Part shown: positions 1-5,801 of the stretch, piece after piece | How positions within the stretch are numbered: position 1 is the first letter of the stretch | How the letters are laid out: every line of letters starts with the position of its first letter | Source of the DNA: Bacteroidota bacterium | GTDB lineage: Bacteria; Bacteroidota; Bacteroidia; SpSt-205; S141-50 | Assembly (NCBI GenBank): GCA_015490695.1 | Contig: WFXK01000179.1 | Coordinates: 1-11,452, forward strand | Reading direction: 5' to 3' | DNA: 11,452 nucleotides | Notes under the pieces: model-generated | What the model was told of the DNA's origin: nothing | The model's database searches: none | The model's input: the letters and a program-made list of their open reading frames with translations, nothing else | Translations under genes and position numbers: made by a program

Positions 1-1792
1 GCTCTATAACAATCGTTGTTCCTGTTTGGCGTTGAATCTCTTGGATGATTTTTCCTGCAGGACCAATAACAGCGCCAACCATATCGTTCGGTATAGGCAT
101 CGTCTCTATTCTAGGCGCATGTGGAGCAATGTCAGGACGGGGTTTATCAATGATTTTATTCATTTGTTCCATGATGAACAAACGTCCTTCTTTTGCTTGC
201 ATTAAGGCTTCTTTCAAAATCGCAAAATCCAGTTTGGAGACTTTTATATCCATTTGGCAGGCTGTCAGACCATCTTTTGTGCCTGCTACTTTAAAGTCCA
301 TGTCGCCTATGTGGTCCTCATCGCCTAAGATGTCCGATAAAATGGCGACTTTATCTCCTTCAATGATAAGTCCCATGGCGATTCCTGAAACCGCCTTTTT
401 GATTTGGATGCCTGCATCCATTAAAGCCATGCTACCAGCACAGACAGTCGCCATGGAACTGGAGCCATTAGACTCCAAAATATCGGATACTACCCGGATA
501 GTATAGGGGTTATCTTCCGGAATAAGATTTTTTAATGCTCGTTCGGCAAGGTTTCCGTGTCCGATTTCTCTTCTGCTGGGACCCCGCATCGGTTTGATTT
601 CCCCTGTAGAAAACGGAGGAAAGTTATATTGGAGCATAAATTGTTTACTGCCTTCCATGGTTGCATAGTCAATCAATTGCTCGTCAGTTTTGTTTCCTAA
701 GGTAACTGTCGTTAAGCTTTGGGTTTCCCCTCGGACAAACAATGCTGAGCCATGTGCTCCAGGAAGCAAACCAACCTCACCATAAATAGGACGAATGGTT
801 TTATAGTCCCTGCCGTCTAATCGCTTACCTGTTTCTAAAACATATTTTCGTATGAGCTCTCTTTTTATCATTTCAAAATAGCGTTCTAAGAGCACTTTGT
901 TTTCTGGTTGGGCAAAACGTTCAGGGTCTTGCTCACAGAAGTAAGCAATCGCTTCTTCTTTGATTTGTTCAAAGGCTTTTCTTCTTTCTAATTTGGTTGT
1001 GGGTTTAGAAATGACTGCCATTAAAGGTTTTTCTATTTGTTCTTTCATTGCTTGGTAGAGTGCTTCATCCCGTTGTGGGGGTTGCCACGGACGTTTGGGT
1101 TTATTGACTTTCTCTTTGAAGCGCTCTAAGGTTTGATTCAATGCTTTAATCACTTTGTGGGCTTCTTCTAAGGCTTGTAACATGGTCTCTTCTGGAACTT
1201 CTTTCATTTCTCCTTCTACCATTACAATAGAGTCGTTGGTTCCTGAAACAATGAGGTCTAAGACCAGTGATTCCATTTCTGAAGCTTTGGGGTTAATGAT
1301 AAAGCGATTATCTTGCGTCATGCCGATGCGGATGCTGCTAACGATTTCTGGGAAAGGAACATCCGATGCCATTAATGCAGCGCTTGCTGCTAAACAAGCA
1401 AGGCTATCACCTTGATGCTCTTTGTCACTGGAAAGAAGATAGATAATGATTTGGGTATCTGCATAGTAGCCTTCTGGGAATAGCGGTCTTAGGGAGCGGT
1501 CTACTAAGCGAGAAGTGAGGATTTCGTGGTCATTGGGTCTGCCGTCTCTTTTGAAAAAGCCTCCTGGAATTTTTCCTGCAGCAGCAAAGTTTTCCCGGTA
1601 ATCTACTGTTAAAGGTAAAAAAGATTTACTTAAGTCTATTTCTTTTGCAGAGACGACCGTGGCTAAAAGCACTGTACCTCCTTGTCGTACGACTGCTGAG
1701 CCGTCCGCCTGCCGTGCTAACAACCCCGTCTCAATCGTTATCGGCTCTATGCCCTCCCATGTAAAAACTTCTCTTATAATATTACTTTCCAT
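1..1792 (-). CDS. pnp: Polyribonucleotide nucleotidyltransferase (PNPase), C-terminus cut off by the window edge
   Basis: PNPase degrades RNA 3' to 5' by phosphorolysis in the cytoplasm. About 597 codons are visible; the rest of the KH domain and the S1 domain lie outside the window. The translation shows the first RNase PH core with GGFFKRDGRP and SRLVDRSLRPLFPEGY, then the second core with PSRREIGHGNLAERAL and the catalytic acidic stretch ILGDEDHIGDMDFKVAG. A KH domain begins near residue 565 and carries a GPAG loop (577-580) where GPGG is usual. Three ATGs stand in a row at 1798, 1795 and 1792. I chose the third because AGAGG (1803-1799) lies six bases before it; starting at 1798 would give an ATGA overlap with the rpsO stop. 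The gene is co-transcribed behind rpsO, a widely conserved order. Identity is secure; the start is uncertain by two codons. Confidence 0.97.
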   Translation of the reverse strand, partial: MESNIIREVFTWEGIEPITIETGLLARQADGSAVVRQGGTVLLATVVSAKEIDLSKSFLPLTVDYRENFAAAGKIPGGFFKRDGRPNDHEILTSRLVDRSLRPLFPEGYYADTQIIIYLLSSDKEHQGDSLACLAASAALMASDVPFPEIVSSIRIGMTQDNRFIINPKASEMESLVLDLIVSGTNDSIVMVEGEMKEVPEETMLQALEEAHKVIKALNQTLERFKEKVNKPKRPWQPPQRDEALYQAMKEQIEKPLMAVISKPTTKLERRKAFEQIKEEAIAYFCEQDPERFAQPENKVLLERYFEMIKRELIRKYVLETGKRLDGRDYKTIRPIYGEVGLLPGAHGSALFVRGETQSLTTVTLGNKTDEQLIDYATMEGSKQFMLQYNFPPFSTGEIKPMRGPSRREIGHGNLAERALKNLIPEDNPYTIRVVSDILESNGSSSMATVCAGSMALMDAGIQIKKAVSGIAMGLIIEGDKVAILSDILGDEDHIGDMDFKVAGTKDGLTACQMDIKVSKLDFAILKEALMQAKEGRLFIMEQMNKIIDKPRPDIAPHAPRIETMPIPNDMVGAVIGPAGKIIQEIQRQTGTTIVIE

Positions 1793-1794
1793 CA

Positions 1795-2073
1795 TCATCC
1801 TCTAATATTCAAACGCTCAATAATAGAACGATAACGTTCTATGTCCTTTCGTTTTAAATAAGCTAAAAGTTTTTTCCTTCGCCCAACTAACTTTAATAAA
1901 GCTCTTTGTGTGCTAAAATCATGTTTGTGTTCTTTTAGGTGGTCAGTCAAGCGCATAATGCGATAAGTGAGCAAAGCAATTTGTGATTCGGGCGAACCAC
2001 TATCCTTAGGGTCCTTCTTCGGACTATACGTTGCAAAAATACGCTGCTTAATCTCCTTATTCAAATAAGGCAT
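1795..2073 (-). CDS. rpsO: 30S ribosomal protein S15
   Basis: S15 binds 16S rRNA early in assembly of the 30S platform. The 92-residue product is close to the family's usual 89. It shows the conserved features: DSGSPESQIALLTYRI near residues 24-39, LKEHKHDFSTQRALLKLVGRRKKLLAYLK near 46-74 (split here by no gap), and a closing ERYRSIIERLNIRG. The ATG at 2073 is preceded by TAGGGAAA, a usable ribosome binding site, and a Bacteroidetes-type promoter lies about 28 bases upstream. Its stop codon (1797-1795) touches the run of ATGs that begins pnp, so the two genes are probably one transcript with coupled translation. Nothing about the protein is unusual. Confidence 0.97.
   Translation of the reverse strand: MPYLNKEIKQRIFATYSPKKDPKDSGSPESQIALLTYRIMRLTDHLKEHKHDFSTQRALLKLVGRRKKLLAYLKRKDIERYRSIIERLNIRG
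1799..1803 (-). promoter_or_regulatory. Shine-Dalgarno site of pnp
   Basis: AGAGG is read on the minus strand inside the last codons of rpsO. Its spacing of six bases favours the ATG at 1792 over those at 1795 and 1798. It is one of the few clear ribosome binding sites in this window. Confidence 0.6.
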
Positions 2074-2100
2074 TTTCCCTATTGGTTTTTAATTTGCCAG

Positions 2101-2132
2101 CAAAGTTAATAGAACCTTTGCGAAGGTGCAAG
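2101..2132 (-). promoter_or_regulatory. Predicted promoter of rpsO-pnp (Bacteroidetes -33/-7 type)
   Basis: On the minus strand, TAACTTTG (2108-2101) matches the Bacteroidetes -7 consensus TAnnTTTG exactly. CTTG (2132-2129), three of four bases of the -33 TTTG, lies 20 bases upstream. Transcription would start near 2097, giving a leader of about 24 bases before the rpsO ATG, enough for its TAGGGAAA ribosome binding site. Motif match only; no experimental support. Confidence 0.65.
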
Positions 2133-2149
2133 ATGTTCTTTTAACTTTG
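2117..2149 (+). promoter_or_regulatory. Predicted promoter of the scpB operon (Bacteroidetes -33/-7 type)
   Basis: TTTG (2117-2120) and TAACTTTG (2142-2149) match the -33 and -7 consensus exactly, with 21 bases between them. The -7 box ends only eight bases before the scpB ATG. If transcription begins about four bases past the box, the mRNA leader is only about five bases and has no room for a Shine-Dalgarno site. Confidence 0.75.
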
Positions 2150-2157
2150 CAAAAGCC

Positions 2158-2745
2158 ATGGAACAATTAACTACTTTTATAGAAGCTTTATTGTTTGTCA
2201 GCGATTCTCCTTTGAGCATATCGGATTTAAAAAAATCGCTTGTTCATTTTACTTCAGACCCTATTGAAGAAGGGCAAATTTTAGCTGCGATAGAACAATT
2301 AGAGGCTCGCTATCGCCGTAATAACAGCGCATTAAGCATAGCAAAAATAGGAGGGGGATTCCAGTTATTAACCCATGAATCCTTAGCAGAACCGTTAAAG
2401 AAGGTTTTAGCCTCGCGTCAACAAAAACCGCTGTCGCGCTCTTTGTTAGAAACCTTAGCTATTGTTGCTTATCGGCAACCCATTACCCGTGCAGAAATTG
2501 AACAAATCCGTGGCGTAGACTGTAGTTATGCGCTGCAACGGCTTTTAGACATGGGCTTGATTACTATTCAAGGAAGAGCAGAGCTACCCGGAAACCCCTT
2601 ACTTTATGGAACAACCCCCCATTTCTTAGAATATTTTCAAATTTCCTCATTAAAAGAACTACCTAAACCCCAAGAATTGTATGAAGACCAACAAAACCTC
2701 ATTGACGAAGCAGAAAGATACCTCCAAAAGAAAGAAGAAGCGTAA
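2158..2745 (+). CDS. scpB: Segregation and condensation protein B (ScpB)
   Basis: ScpB is a winged-helix protein that pairs with the kleisin ScpA on SMC and helps compact and segregate the chromosome. The 195-residue product has an N-terminal winged helix (FIEALLFVSDSPLSISDL, 7-24) and a second one around residues 96-120, with LLETLAIVAYRQPITRAEIE and then QIRGV, the family signature. GRAELPGNPLLYGTTPHFLEYF (139-160, bridging two motifs) is also typical. The C-terminus is Glu/Lys-rich. There is no ScpA gene next door, unlike in Firmicutes. The first ATG is used because the motifs begin at once after it and the predicted promoter sits immediately upstream. The gene heads a run of closely packed plus-strand genes and overlaps the next one by 65 bases. 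Confidence 0.95.
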   Translation: MEQLTTFIEALLFVSDSPLSISDLKKSLVHFTSDPIEEGQILAAIEQLEARYRRNNSALSIAKIGGGFQLLTHESLAEPLKKVLASRQQKPLSRSLLETLAIVAYRQPITRAEIEQIRGVDCSYALQRLLDMGLITIQGRAELPGNPLLYGTTPHFLEYFQISSLKELPKPQELYEDQQNLIDEAERYLQKKEEA

Positions 2746-3550
2746 AAAGGATGTACCTACACTTTTTTTACCAGAGTTGCCTGAATACATCCGCCTGAAC
2801 CGCTATATTGCTTTAAGCGGTTTATGTTCTCGTAGAGAAGCGGATAAGCTTATTGCGAACGGCTTAGTTAAAGTCAATGGCGAGAAAGTAACCCAGTTAG
2901 GAACAAAAGTGCATATAAAAAAAGATGTGGTGGAGGTCCGAGGGAAACGCATCAAACCTGAACCTACGGTCTATTTGATTTTGAATAAACCCAAAAACAC
3001 TATTACCACCTTGCGGGATGAGAAAGGACGAATTACGGTAATGGACTATGTGCGTCGTGCAACCAATGTGCGCATCTATCCTGTAGGACGTTTAGATAGA
3101 AACACCACAGGGGTTTTGTTATTCACAAACGATGGTGAATTAGCCCGCTATTTGACCCACCCCTCTTCAGAAGTTAAAAAAGTTTATGCTGTTAGGGTGA
3201 AACCCGACTTAAAAGAAGAAGATTATAAAAAGATTTGCGAAGGAGTTTTGTTAGAAGATGGAATTTTTAAACCTGATGCATTTTATTTCAATGAACTATC
3301 GGACAAACCAGAGTGGATTATAGAGATGCATAGCGGTAGAAACAGGGTTATAAGACGAATGTTTGCTCAATTGGGATATAAAGTCACGAAGTTAGACAGG
3401 ATTGCTTTTGCGGGGTTAACGAAAAAAGGGTTAAAACGGGGGCAATGGCGCTTTTTAACTACCAAAGAAATCGGTATGTTAAAGATGTTAGTAGGGAACT
3501 TAAAGCGTAAAGTGCATGCGATTGAGGACCGTGGCGGTCATAGGGAGTAA
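2681..3550 (+). CDS. rluB: RsuA/RluB-family rRNA pseudouridine synthase with a basic N-terminal tail
   Basis: This enzyme isomerises a specific uridine in ribosomal RNA to pseudouridine; RluB, which acts on 23S rRNA, is the closest named relative by motif. The 289-residue product has a Lys/Arg-rich tail (1-24), an S4 RNA-binding domain (about 37-83, IRLNRYIALSGLCSRREADK) and a catalytic domain. The latter holds GRLDRNTTGVLLFTNDGELA (136-155), whose Asp139 is the catalytic residue, and HSGRNRVIRRMFAQLGY (217-233). The ATG at 2681 gives a 65-base overlap with scpB. No other ATG in frame precedes the S4 domain, though a TTG at 2702 could serve. Basic tails of this kind are common in Bacteroidetes homologues. 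The exact target base cannot be told from sequence (RluB, RluE or RsuA specificity). Confidence 0.88.
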   Translation: MKTNKTSLTKQKDTSKRKKKRKKDVPTLFLPELPEYIRLNRYIALSGLCSRREADKLIANGLVKVNGEKVTQLGTKVHIKKDVVEVRGKRIKPEPTVYLILNKPKNTITTLRDEKGRITVMDYVRRATNVRIYPVGRLDRNTTGVLLFTNDGELARYLTHPSSEVKKVYAVRVKPDLKEEDYKKICEGVLLEDGIFKPDAFYFNELSDKPEWIIEMHSGRNRVIRRMFAQLGYKVTKLDRIAFAGLTKKGLKRGQWRFLTTKEIGMLKMLVGNLKRKVHAIEDRGGHRE

Positions 3551-4034
3551 TGTTTCTGTGGCTACGCAGCCGTTAATAGCGGTTGCTGAAGCGGTTGGTA
3601 GGATACTACCCCAGTATTTTGACGCGTTAATCTGTGGTGGTAAGGGAGGGGTAATGGAAGCGGTTTGCAAAGGCGCTTTAGAAACCCATCCTGCTTTTTT
3701 AACCGTGGGTATCTTACCTGAAGAAACTTTTCATGGCGCTAATCCTTATGTTCGTTTAGTGCTTCCTTCAGGAATGGGCATAGGAAGGAATTTGTTGATT
3801 ATCCGTAGCGCTGATGTAGTGATTGCTATGGGAGGAGGTGCAGGAACGCTCTCAGAAATCGCTTTTGCATGGCAACTACAAAAGCCACTGCTTTGTCTCG
3901 TCGGCTACGGCGGATGGTCAGAAAAAATCGCTAACCAACCTATAGACCCCAGACACCAACAAAAACCCCAACCTTTCTCCTCACCAGAAGAATTAAAAAA
4001 ACTTTTAGAAAACCTACAAACAAGAACTACTTAA
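3516..4034 (+). CDS. Rossmann-fold SLOG/LOG-like protein (TIGR00725-type), function unknown
   Basis: The 172-residue product resembles the TIGR00725 group of the SLOG superfamily, relatives of the cytokinin-activating LOG phosphoribohydrolases and of DprA. Visible motifs are VAVIGSN (6-12, nucleotide-binding start), ICGGKGGVMEAVCKGA (39-54), GMGIGRNLLIIRSADVV (86-102) and GGGAGTLSEIAFAW (106-119). The last corresponds to the PGGxGTxxE motif of LOG proteins, with its Glu (114) kept. Such proteins probably bind a nucleotide; a reaction has not been established for this group to my knowledge. The ATG at 3516 overlaps the upstream gene by 35 bases. A GTG at 3531 is an alternative start that still keeps the first beta strand. 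The last quarter is Pro/Gln-rich and C-rich in DNA. It is not a lysine decarboxylase, a label often attached to relatives. Confidence 0.75.
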   Translation: MRLRTVAVIGSNVSVATQPLIAVAEAVGRILPQYFDALICGGKGGVMEAVCKGALETHPAFLTVGILPEETFHGANPYVRLVLPSGMGIGRNLLIIRSADVVIAMGGGAGTLSEIAFAWQLQKPLLCLVGYGGWSEKIANQPIDPRHQQKPQPFSSPEELKKLLENLQTRTT

Positions 4035-4080
4035 AAAGGGGAACTTTTATCCATCCTCTCTGGTTTATTAAGCAACCTCT

Positions 4081-4875
4081 ATGCTTTACTATTTGAGTTT
4101 TCTTGCAGCCCTCTTCATAGGACTTGTCTTAGGGGTTATTGGTAGCGGCGGCTCTATATTGACGCTCCCTATCTTAGTCTATATGGCAGGCGTGGAAGAG
4201 GTGTTAGCAACAGCCTATTCGCTATTTATCGTCGGCATCACAGCTCTCATTGGAACCCTGCACTACTGGAAAAAAGGATTATTAAAACTTTCCGTAGGAT
4301 TTTTATTTGGCTTACCTGCTTTAATTGCTGTACTCATCACACGCGCATGGATTGTTCCAGCGATTCCTGCAGTGTTATGGCAAACCCCTTATTTTAAAAT
4401 CACCAAGGGTGGGTTCATTATGTTGCTCTTTGCTTTGTTTATGTTGCTTGCCGCTTTTGCTATGTTATGGGACTTTACTCCTAAACCCGCTTCTAAAGAA
4501 GGTCGTTGGCGATTCCTTTGGATTATGCTGGAAGGTATCGTAGTCGGTGTCCTCACAGGACTCGTAGGCGCTGGAGGAGGCTTCCTTATCGTACCTGCAT
4601 TAGTACTACTGGTAAAACTACCCGTCAAAGAAGCCATCGCTACCTCTTTGTTCATTATTGTATTGAAATCTCTTGTTGGATTTATTGGCGATGTGTACGC
4701 TCAGGGACACCTAATTCAATGGAAATTTTTACTGCTGTTTTCTATAATGACCATCATAGGAATTTTTATCGGAACCACTATCGCAGCGAAGTTGCCAGAA
4801 AAACGATTAAAAAAACTTTTCGCTTATTTTGTATTGCTAATGGCAGTGGGAATTTTTATCAAAGAAATATTTTAA
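4081..4875 (+). CDS. TauE/SafE-family membrane transporter (probable sulfite/organosulfonate exporter)
   Basis: This is an inner-membrane protein of 264 residues with about eight hydrophobic segments. It shows the duplicated TauE/SafE (DUF81) architecture: the first half carries GLVLGVIGSGGSILTLPIL (14-32), the second GVLTGLVGAGGGFLIVPALV (156-175). Each is followed by an ATA(Y/T)SLFI motif (43-50 and about 187-193). Family members move sulfite, sulfoacetate or related anions, usually outward. The central polar stretch (about 132-145) is the cytoplasmic or periplasmic linker between halves. No Shine-Dalgarno site is visible before the ATG. The gene lies 46 bases after its neighbour, with no promoter match in the gap, and a rhodanese begins six bases after its stop. 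That pairing suggests inorganic sulfur as substrate, but substrate assignment is inference. Confidence 0.85.
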   Translation: MLYYLSFLAALFIGLVLGVIGSGGSILTLPILVYMAGVEEVLATAYSLFIVGITALIGTLHYWKKGLLKLSVGFLFGLPALIAVLITRAWIVPAIPAVLWQTPYFKITKGGFIMLLFALFMLLAAFAMLWDFTPKPASKEGRWRFLWIMLEGIVVGVLTGLVGAGGGFLIVPALVLLVKLPVKEAIATSLFIIVLKSLVGFIGDVYAQGHLIQWKFLLLFSIMTIIGIFIGTTIAAKLPEKRLKKLFAYFVLLMAVGIFIKEIF

Positions 4876-4881
4876 TCGCCT

Positions 4882-5202
4882 ATGTTGCAGCTATTGAAGC
4901 GTCTTTTAGGTTGGGAGACAGTAGATTACAAGGCGCTATTGCAAGCAGGTGCGCTGATTATAGATGTGCGCACAAAGGAAGAGTTTGCAGCAGGACACGC
5001 ACCAAAAGCCATTAACATCCCTTTGCAACAACTTCACAAAAAAGTTCGCTGGATTAAACGCCAAAAAAAGCCTGTGATTGTTTGTTGCGCCTCAGGTATG
5101 CGCAGTGCACAAGCAACGCATTATTTGAAAAACCACGGAATAGAAGCCTATAACATAGGTTCTTGGCGCAAGGCTGCTAAAGTATGTTCACAGGTATCGT
5201 AG
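4882..5202 (+). CDS. Single-domain rhodanese-like sulfurtransferase
   Basis: The 106-residue protein is a single rhodanese domain, of the size of GlpE or PspE. It has LIIDVRTKEEFAAGHAPKAI (25-44) and the active-site loop C69-A-S-G-M-R74-S, matching the CxxGxR pattern. Cys69 would carry the persulfide, and Cys68 stands directly before it. No signal peptide is seen, so it should act in the cytoplasm. Single-domain rhodaneses transfer sulfur from thiosulfate or persulfides to a thiol acceptor, and sulfite can be a by-product; the TauE/SafE transporter six bases upstream could export it. The physiological donor and acceptor are unknown. The last 19 bases overlap the start of ribE, so the two are probably translationally coupled. 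Confidence 0.9.
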   Translation: MLQLLKRLLGWETVDYKALLQAGALIIDVRTKEEFAAGHAPKAINIPLQQLHKKVRWIKRQKKPVIVCCASGMRSAQATHYLKNHGIEAYNIGSWRKAAKVCSQVS

Positions 5203-5783
5203 AAACGCTTGGAACTATCTTAGCAGTAGAACCACAAGGCCAAGCTAAACGCTTTATCATTCAAGCACCTTTTGAAGTTTATCAGGGACAAAGCATTGCC
5301 CACGACGGCGTTTGTTTGACAGTAACTAAAGTTTTTCCTGAACAAAATGCTTATGAAGTCACTGCTGTAAAAGAAACTTTACAAAGAACAACTTTAAAAT
5401 ACTGGGAAAAAGGCTATCGGGTAAATTTAGAACGTAGTTTACAACCCAATAGCCGATTAGATGGACATTTAGTACAAGGACATGTAGATACTACTTTAGT
5501 TTTATTAAAAAAAGAGCGGCAAGGTGAGCAATGGCAACTTACCTTCTCCTTACCTTCGCAGTATGCGCCTTTGGTTATAGAAAAAGGGAGCATTGCTATC
5601 AATGGTGTGAGTTTAACTATTGCTACTTTGGAAGAGAAGTCGTTTTCTGTTGTGATTGTGCCCTATACGGCAAAACATACAAATTTATTGTTTTTAGAAG
5701 TGGGTTCAGAAGCAAACGTAGAGTTTGATGTGATTGCAAAATATTTGTGGCGGTTTAAGAAGTTCCTACTACCTTTGTCGTAG
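5184..5783 (+). CDS. ribE: Riboflavin synthase, alpha subunit
   Basis: Riboflavin synthase dismutates two molecules of 6,7-dimethyl-8-ribityllumazine to riboflavin and a pyrimidinedione, the final step of riboflavin synthesis in the cytoplasm. The 199-residue product shows the two lumazine-binding domains. It opens with the hallmark MFTGIVETLG (1-10). DGVCLTVTKV (41-50) closes the first substrate site, SRLDGHLVQGHVD (90-102) opens the second, and GSIAINGVSLTIA (135-147) repeats the first motif. The length is close to the normal 200-215. An AAGG about nine bases before the ATG is a possible ribosome binding site. The start lies inside the rhodanese gene, which leaves no space for an FMN riboswitch, so expression follows the operon. 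Other rib genes are not in the window. Confidence 0.96.
   Translation: MFTGIVETLGTILAVEPQGQAKRFIIQAPFEVYQGQSIAHDGVCLTVTKVFPEQNAYEVTAVKETLQRTTLKYWEKGYRVNLERSLQPNSRLDGHLVQGHVDTTLVLLKKERQGEQWQLTFSLPSQYAPLVIEKGSIAINGVSLTIATLEEKSFSVVIVPYTAKHTNLLFLEVGSEANVEFDVIAKYLWRFKKFLLPLS
5744..5777 (+). promoter_or_regulatory. Possible internal promoter for pheT
   Basis: TTTG (5744-5747) and TACCTTTG (5770-5777) fit the Bacteroidetes -33/-7 consensus, separated by 22 bases, slightly longer than usual. The site lies in the last codons of ribE. Transcription would begin near 5781, leaving a leader of about 20 bases with the AAAAAGGG ribosome binding site of pheT. It could allow pheT to be expressed apart from the upstream genes. 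It may equally be a chance match inside coding sequence. Confidence 0.4.
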
Positions 5784-5784
5784 C

Positions 5785-5792
5785 AAAAAGGG
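5785..5792 (+). promoter_or_regulatory. Ribosome binding site of pheT
   Basis: AAAAAGGG lies nine bases before the GTG at 5802. It supports that GTG as the start, since no ATG is available in frame between the ribE stop and the conserved N-terminal PheT motif. Confidence 0.55.
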
Positions 5793-5801
5793 TAGTTTGC
5801 C

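Larger units (their letters stand above)
2101..2149. repeat. 9-bp inverted repeat formed by two outward-facing -7 boxes
   Basis: CAAAGTTAA (2101-2109) and TTAACTTTG (2141-2149) are exact reverse complements separated by 31 bases. Each arm contains the -7 element of one of the two divergent promoters (rpsO to the left, scpB to the right). The symmetry may simply reflect two good promoters facing away from each other, or the arms may also bind a shared regulator. Confidence 0.7.

Noticed and set aside
45..506. Plus-strand open frame of 153 codons
   Set aside because: It runs antisense to the highly conserved second RNase PH and KH portion of pnp and shows no family of its own.
4035..4080. Promoter before the TauE/SafE gene
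   Set aside because: No TAnnTTTG element occurs in this 46-base gap, so the gene most likely depends on upstream transcription.
4506..5015. Plus-strand open frame of 169 codons overlapping two genes
   Set aside because: It is out of frame with the TauE/SafE and rhodanese genes, both of which show clear motifs, and its Arg/Cys-rich product looks random.
5150..5183. FMN riboswitch before ribE
   Set aside because: The region is the coding end of the rhodanese gene and ribE starts inside it; there is no room for the roughly 120-base aptamer and none of its conserved stems is seen.
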